Made by a program: the position numbers and the translations under genes. Below, in pieces: positions 6,832-10,634 of a stretch of DNA of 10,634 nucleotides. The stretch comes from Bacteroidaceae bacterium (GTDB lineage Bacteria > Bacteroidota > Bacteroidia > Bacteroidales > Bacteroidaceae), in NCBI GenBank assembly GCA_016284115.1, contig JAEEOD010000131.1:1-10634 (forward strand). Reading direction: 5' to 3'. Below the pieces are notes generated by a model. The model did not search any database. It was not told the origin of the DNA and saw only the letters and a list, made by a program, of their open reading frames with translations. Each line of letters begins with the position of its first letter. Position 1 is the stretch's first letter.

Positions 6832-7764
6832 ATGAAAAATTACGACTTGATAGCCATATTGGGGCCAACAGCCAGTGGAAAGACCACATTGGCAGCACAT
6901 TTGGCGGCGAGGTTATGCACTGAAATCATCAGTGCAGACTCACGTCAGGTGTACTGTCGTATGGACTTAGGTACAGGTAAGGACTTAGCAGACTATGAAG
7001 TGGAGGGACAACATATTCCCTATCATTTGATAGATATAGCAGAGCCTGGTACCAAATACAATGTCTATCAGTATCAACAGGATTTCATAAAAGCATACAA
7101 TGACATCACCGACAGGGGTATGTTGCCTATTGTATGCGGAGGTTCAGGCCTATATATTGAGTCTGTGTTGCGTGGCTACAGAATGGAAGATGTGCCCGAA
7201 AACAAGGAATTGCGCCAACGTTTGGAAGACAAGTCATTGGCTGAGCTGACAGAGATACTTCAACAATACAAGTCCTTGCATAACACCACTGATACCGATA
7301 CAGCCAAACGAGCCATACGTGCTATCGAGATAGCCGACTATTACGAACAGCACGGTTTACCCCAAACCTCAAAAGGCAACCAACCGTTATACCATCCCTT
7401 GGTAATAGGTGTAAGCATAAATCGTGAATTACGCAGGGAAAAAATATCGAGAAGGCTGCGTCAGCGCTTAGAGGAAGGTATGGTAGATGAAGTAAGAAAA
7501 TTGCTGGCAGAGGGCATCTCTGACGAAGACTTAATTTACTACGGGTTGGAATACAAGTTCCTTACGCTTTATGCTACTGGTCAACTGAGTTATGAAGATA
7601 TGATAAACCAACTGGAAATAGCCATCCACCAATTTGCCAAGCGTCAGATGACGTGGTTCAGGGGGATGGAAAGACGTGGTGTACAGATTCATTGGATTGA
7701 AGCAACGCTACCAATGGAGGAAAAAATGAATGTAATAATAGATTTAATAAATAAAGATGAATAA
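6832..7764 (+). CDS. miaA: tRNA dimethylallyltransferase MiaA
   Basis: Transfers a dimethylallyl group from DMAPP to N6 of A37 in tRNAs that read codons starting with U (i6A37), improving codon-anticodon pairing; cytosolic. The 310-aa length is close to the E. coli enzyme (316 aa). Visible signatures are the P-loop GPTASGKT (residues 11-18), ISADSRQVY (33-41, with the catalytic Asp and the substrate-binding Ser/Arg), the DIAEPGTKYNVYQYQQDF stretch around 68-85, VCGGSGLYIESVLRGY (101-116), and the C-terminal RQMTWFRG tRNA-binding segment. The ATG is the first possible start after a -7 promoter element. It begins an apparent operon: kdsA overlaps its last 8 bases in another frame, and an M16 peptidase gene follows. 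The pairing of a translation-fidelity gene with an envelope gene probably reflects operon convenience; I infer no functional link. Confidence 0.97.
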   Translation: MKNYDLIAILGPTASGKTTLAAHLAARLCTEIISADSRQVYCRMDLGTGKDLADYEVEGQHIPYHLIDIAEPGTKYNVYQYQQDFIKAYNDITDRGMLPIVCGGSGLYIESVLRGYRMEDVPENKELRQRLEDKSLAELTEILQQYKSLHNTTDTDTAKRAIRAIEIADYYEQHGLPQTSKGNQPLYHPLVIGVSINRELRREKISRRLRQRLEEGMVDEVRKLLAEGISDEDLIYYGLEYKFLTLYATGQLSYEDMINQLEIAIHQFAKRQMTWFRGMERRGVQIHWIEATLPMEEKMNVIIDLINKDE

Positions 7765-8554
7765 CATGCTAACGAATAATAAGAACTTCTTCCTAATAGC
7801 GGGACCATGTGTGATAGAAGGAGAAGATATGGCTATGCGAATCGCAGAGAAGGTCGTGGGCATAACGGAAAAGTTGCAAATTCCATACGCTTTCAAAGGC
7901 AGTTACCGGAAGGCAAACAGAAGCCGACTGGACTCGTTTACGGGCATCGGCGACGAGAAAGCGCTGAAGATTCTTCGCAAAGTAAAAGAGACATTCGGCA
8001 TTCCAGTGGTGACAGACATTCATACTGAGCCGGAAGCTGAGATGGCTGCTGAATATGTGGATATTCTGCAAATACCAGCTTTCTTGTGCCGACAGACCAC
8101 CCTCTTGGTGGCAGCTGCCCAGACTGGCAAAACGGTGAACATCAAAAAGGGACAGTTCCTCTCACCCCAAGCAATGCAGTTTGCTGCGCAAAAGGTAGTG
8201 GAAGCTGGCAACCCCAATGTGATGCTGACAGAACGAGGCACTACTTTCGGCTATCAGGATTTGGTAGTGGATTTTCGTGGCATCCCAGAGATGCAGGCAT
8301 TTGGCTTCCCGGTGGTATTGGATTGCACACACTCGTTGCAGCAACCCAACCAGACCAGTGGTGTGACGGGTGGCATGCCCCAGCTAATCAGTACCATCGC
8401 AAAAGCGGGCATCGCTGCAGGTGCTGATGGTCTATTTATCGAGACGCATGAAGATCCATCGGTGGCAAAAAGCGATGGTGCCAATATGCTGAAATTAGAT
8501 TTGTTAGAGGACTTGCTGACCAAGTTAGTAAGAATCAGAGAAGCGATTATATAA
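7757..8554 (+). CDS. kdsA: 3-deoxy-8-phosphooctulonate synthase (Kdo-8-P synthase), metal-dependent class II
   Basis: Condenses arabinose-5-phosphate with phosphoenolpyruvate to Kdo-8-phosphate, the precursor of the Kdo that joins lipid A to the LPS core; cytosolic TIM barrel. Its 265 aa align end to end with known KdsA, including GSYRKANRS, TDIHTEPEAE, IPAFLCRQT, VNIKKGQF and TERGTTFGY. The AGPCVIE motif has Cys18 where E. coli KdsA has Asn, and His192 (CTHSLQ), Glu229 (FIETHEDP) and Asp240 (KSDGAN) complete the metal site. Each lies exactly 7 residues beyond its Aquifex counterpart (C11, H185, E222, D233), so this is a metal-dependent enzyme. The ATG at 7757 overlaps the miaA end by 8 bases; an in-frame ATG at 7766 (Met4), two bases after the miaA stop, is an equally plausible start. 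Both fit translational coupling to miaA. Confidence 0.97.
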   Translation: MNNMLTNNKNFFLIAGPCVIEGEDMAMRIAEKVVGITEKLQIPYAFKGSYRKANRSRLDSFTGIGDEKALKILRKVKETFGIPVVTDIHTEPEAEMAAEYVDILQIPAFLCRQTTLLVAAAQTGKTVNIKKGQFLSPQAMQFAAQKVVEAGNPNVMLTERGTTFGYQDLVVDFRGIPEMQAFGFPVVLDCTHSLQQPNQTSGVTGGMPQLISTIAKAGIAAGADGLFIETHEDPSVAKSDGANMLKLDLLEDLLTKLVRIREAII

Positions 8555-8598
8555 ATTAAATAATGACAAAATACAAACTACTGATTATGGAAAAAATT
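8555..8598 (+). other. kdsA to M16 peptidase intergenic gap
   Basis: This AT-rich gap contains neither a hairpin terminator nor a TAnnTTTG element. Two further in-frame ATGs for the M16 gene (8563 and 8587) lie inside it. The absence of signals supports readthrough from kdsA. Confidence 0.5.
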
Positions 8599-10634
8599 AT
8601 GAAGAAGCTGTTTTGGCTGATTGCGTTGTTATTGGTTAACTGTCAATGGTCGATGGTAAACGGTCAAGAAATGCAACTGCCCCCTATCCCAGTGGATCCA
8701 GCTGTAAGAATTGGTCATCTTGACAATGGTCTTACCTATTATATCCGACATAACGAAAAACCTGAAAAGCGAGTGGAGTTCTATATCGCCCAGAAAGTGG
8801 GTTCCATTCAGGAGGAGCCTCGTCAGCGTGGTTTGGCACACTTCCTGGAACACATGGCCTTTAACGGCACAAAGAATTTCCCTGGTGATGAACGTGGCAA
8901 AGGCATTGTAGACTGGTGCGAGGCTCATGCCATCAAGTTTGGTTACGACCTCAACGCTTATACCAGTGTGGATGAAACTGTATATAATATCAGCAACATA
9001 CCTACTGACAACCAGGCAGTACTTGACTCCTGCTTGCTGATTCTGCACGACTGGAGCAGCTATGTATTGTTAGAAGACAAGGAGATTGACAAAGAGCGTG
9101 GCGTAATTCGTGAGGAATGGCGCAGCCGCAACAGTGGATTGTTGCGTGTATATACCGACGCACAGGCTACCATGTACCCTGGTTCGAAGTATGCAGACTG
9201 TATGCCTATCGGTAGCATCGACGTCATCAACAATTTCCCATATCAGGACTTGCGCGACTACTATAACCTTTGGTATCATCCAGACTTGCAAGGTATCATC
9301 ATTGTGGGCGATATCGACGTGGATGAGATGGAAGGCAAGGTGCAGAAACTGTTTAATGAAATTCCAAAAGCCGAGGGCAAGCCTGAGCGTATCTACTACC
9401 CCGTGGCCGATAATGACGAACCTATTATATATATAGGCAACGACAAGGAAGTAAGTACGCCTAACGTGCAGATATATTTCAAGCATGACGCCCTCACAAA
9501 CGAGGAAAAGCAAAGCATGACGTACATGCTTCAATATTATATGGTAAGCATGATCTGCCAGATGTTGGATGAACGCTTCGAAGAGATGACGCAACAGGCT
9601 AATCCTCCTTTCACTGGAGCAACCCCTGATTACGGCGATTATTTCTTGAGCAAGACCAAACAAGCTTTCAGCGTAACAGTGCTGACCAAGCCCGATGGCA
9701 TAGAAACTGGTTTGCAAGCTGCTCTGACTGAAATTGAACGCATGAAGCGCTATGGTTTTACCGCCTCAGAGTATGAGCGTGCCCGTGCCAACTACCTACA
9801 AAGATTGGAGTCGGCTTATAAGGAGCGTAACAACACCCAGAACGCCAACTTCGTAAATGAATATGTGCAGCATTTCCTGAATGGCGAGCCTATCCCTGGC
9901 ATCGAGAATGAGTATAGTATCTTCAATCAGATTGCGCCCAACATTCCTGTGGAGGCTATCAATGCACTCGTGCAACAACAGCTGATACCAGACAACAATC
10001 GAGTGGTTTTTATTGCTGTACCAGACAATGCAGTAGACAAATGCCCCACCAAGGAGCAGGTGTTAGGCATGCTGAATGGCATGAGTCAATTGCAGGTAGA
10101 AGCTTACGTTGATAAGGTATCTGATGAACCATTGGTAAGCGGGATTCCGCAAGGTGGCCAAATCGTGAAAGAAGAAACGGGTGCTTTTGGCACTACGAAG
10201 CTGACCTTGAACAATGGTGTGCAAGTATATCTCAAAAAGACCGACTTCAAGGAAGACGAGATCAGAATGCGTGCGGTGAGTCCTGGCGGTACCACTCAGT
10301 TTGAGAACAACGACAAATTAGAAATTGAGGTACTGGATGACTTGGGAAGCATTGGTGGTTTGGGCAACTTCAGTCAGACCGACCTTAACAAACAGCTGGC
10401 GGGAAAGAAGGTGTCATTGAATGCCGCCGTCACCTCTCAGCGTGAAACCATAAGCGGCAACAGCTCTCCAAAAGATTTTGAAACATTGTTGCAGTTGGTG
10501 TACTTGAGATTCCAGGCACCTCGCATGGATGCTGATGCTTTTGAATCATACAAGACACGAATGAAGGCACAGTTAGAGAATGCAAAAGCTAATCCTTTGT
10601 CAACTATCAGCGACACTTTAGCAATTTCCATGTA
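8599..10634 (+). CDS. Secreted M16 family zinc metallopeptidase, PqqL-like (C-terminus outside window)
   Basis: An insulinase/pitrilysin-type zinc peptidase exported to the periplasm, likely degrading small proteins or peptides. 678 complete codons are visible and the frame runs off the right edge; relatives are about 930-950 aa, so roughly a quarter to a third is missing. Residues 1-22 form a signal peptide (MKKLFWLIALLL core, VNG then Q). The catalytic M16 half has the inverted zinc motif HFLEH (H81, E84, H85). The third ligand is probably E173 in ERGVIREEW, with NAYTSVDETVY before it; this block order matches E. coli PqqL. A second, non-catalytic M16 half begins near residue 532 (KLTLNNGVQVYL). 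In-frame ATGs at 8563 and 8587 are alternatives; 8599 places the signal peptide best. It lies 44 bases after kdsA with no promoter visible, so it is probably cotranscribed with miaA-kdsA. Confidence 0.92.
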   Translation, partial: MKKLFWLIALLLVNCQWSMVNGQEMQLPPIPVDPAVRIGHLDNGLTYYIRHNEKPEKRVEFYIAQKVGSIQEEPRQRGLAHFLEHMAFNGTKNFPGDERGKGIVDWCEAHAIKFGYDLNAYTSVDETVYNISNIPTDNQAVLDSCLLILHDWSSYVLLEDKEIDKERGVIREEWRSRNSGLLRVYTDAQATMYPGSKYADCMPIGSIDVINNFPYQDLRDYYNLWYHPDLQGIIIVGDIDVDEMEGKVQKLFNEIPKAEGKPERIYYPVADNDEPIIYIGNDKEVSTPNVQIYFKHDALTNEEKQSMTYMLQYYMVSMICQMLDERFEEMTQQANPPFTGATPDYGDYFLSKTKQAFSVTVLTKPDGIETGLQAALTEIERMKRYGFTASEYERARANYLQRLESAYKERNNTQNANFVNEYVQHFLNGEPIPGIENEYSIFNQIAPNIPVEAINALVQQQLIPDNNRVVFIAVPDNAVDKCPTKEQVLGMLNGMSQLQVEAYVDKVSDEPLVSGIPQGGQIVKEETGAFGTTKLTLNNGVQVYLKKTDFKEDEIRMRAVSPGGTTQFENNDKLEIEVLDDLGSIGGLGNFSQTDLNKQLAGKKVSLNAAVTSQRETISGNSSPKDFETLLQLVYLRFQAPRMDADAFESYKTRMKAQLENAKANPLSTISDTLAISM

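Noticed and set aside
8599..8668. Lipoprotein signal on the M16 peptidase (Cys15 in LLLVNC)
   Set aside because: The residue before Cys is Asn and the box does not fit the usual [AGS]-C pattern; an ordinary signal peptidase I site (VNG then Q) follows.
9070..9717. 215-codon minus-strand open frame inside the M16 peptidase gene
   Set aside because: The plus strand encodes conserved M16 sequence throughout. The antisense product resembles no family and has no promoter signal.
1..10634. Mobile element, prophage, defence system, tRNA or rRNA gene
   Set aside because: No transposase, integrase, nuclease-type defence protein, target-site duplication, or tRNA/rRNA-like sequence was recognised in any frame or on either strand.

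Overview
The window looks like chromosomal DNA from a member of the Bacteroidota, most likely the order Bacteroidales and a Prevotella-like genome. Four things point that way: AT-rich spacers carrying the Bacteroidota -7 promoter element (TAnnTTTG) instead of a classical -10 box; no obvious Shine-Dalgarno sequences; secreted glycosidases and peptidases with Bacteroidota-type signal peptides ending in Q; and a class II (Cys-type) KdsA. The genus call is inference, not proof.

Left part (1-3350, minus strand): a two-gene secreted carbohydrate operon. A GH35-type beta-galactosidase-like enzyme with a DUF5597-like C-terminal domain comes first, transcribed from a TATCTTTG promoter. Only two bases separate its stop codon from the start of a GH78-like alpha-L-rhamnosidase-type enzyme, which leaves the window at base 1. 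The pair suggests removal of side chains from a plant-type polysaccharide in the periplasm or at the cell surface. No SusC/SusD pair or regulator is visible here.

Middle part (3508-6755): a divergently transcribed cytidylate-kinase-like protein ends in a strong intrinsic terminator. A 176-bp convergent spacer follows, holding a small tandem palindromic repeat. Next, on the minus strand, is a secreted DPP IV-like serine peptidase of family S9 with an intact Ser-Asp-His triad.

Right part (6832-10634, plus strand): an apparent miaA-kdsA-M16 operon. MiaA prenylates A37 of tRNAs, and KdsA makes Kdo-8-phosphate for the lipid A/LPS core. A secreted PqqL-like M16 zinc peptidase runs off the right edge. 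miaA and kdsA overlap by 8 bp. The S9 and miaA promoters lie back to back in a 76-bp spacer, close enough to interfere, and the miaA message may be nearly leaderless.

Most of the window is ordinary housekeeping and glycan/peptide-harvesting content. I did not find a convincing new defence or mobile system. The items most worth a second look are the palindromic repeat at 4262-4317, the overlapping divergent promoters at 6790-6827, the altered active-site motif of the GH78-like enzyme, and the uncharacterised cytidylate-kinase-like protein.
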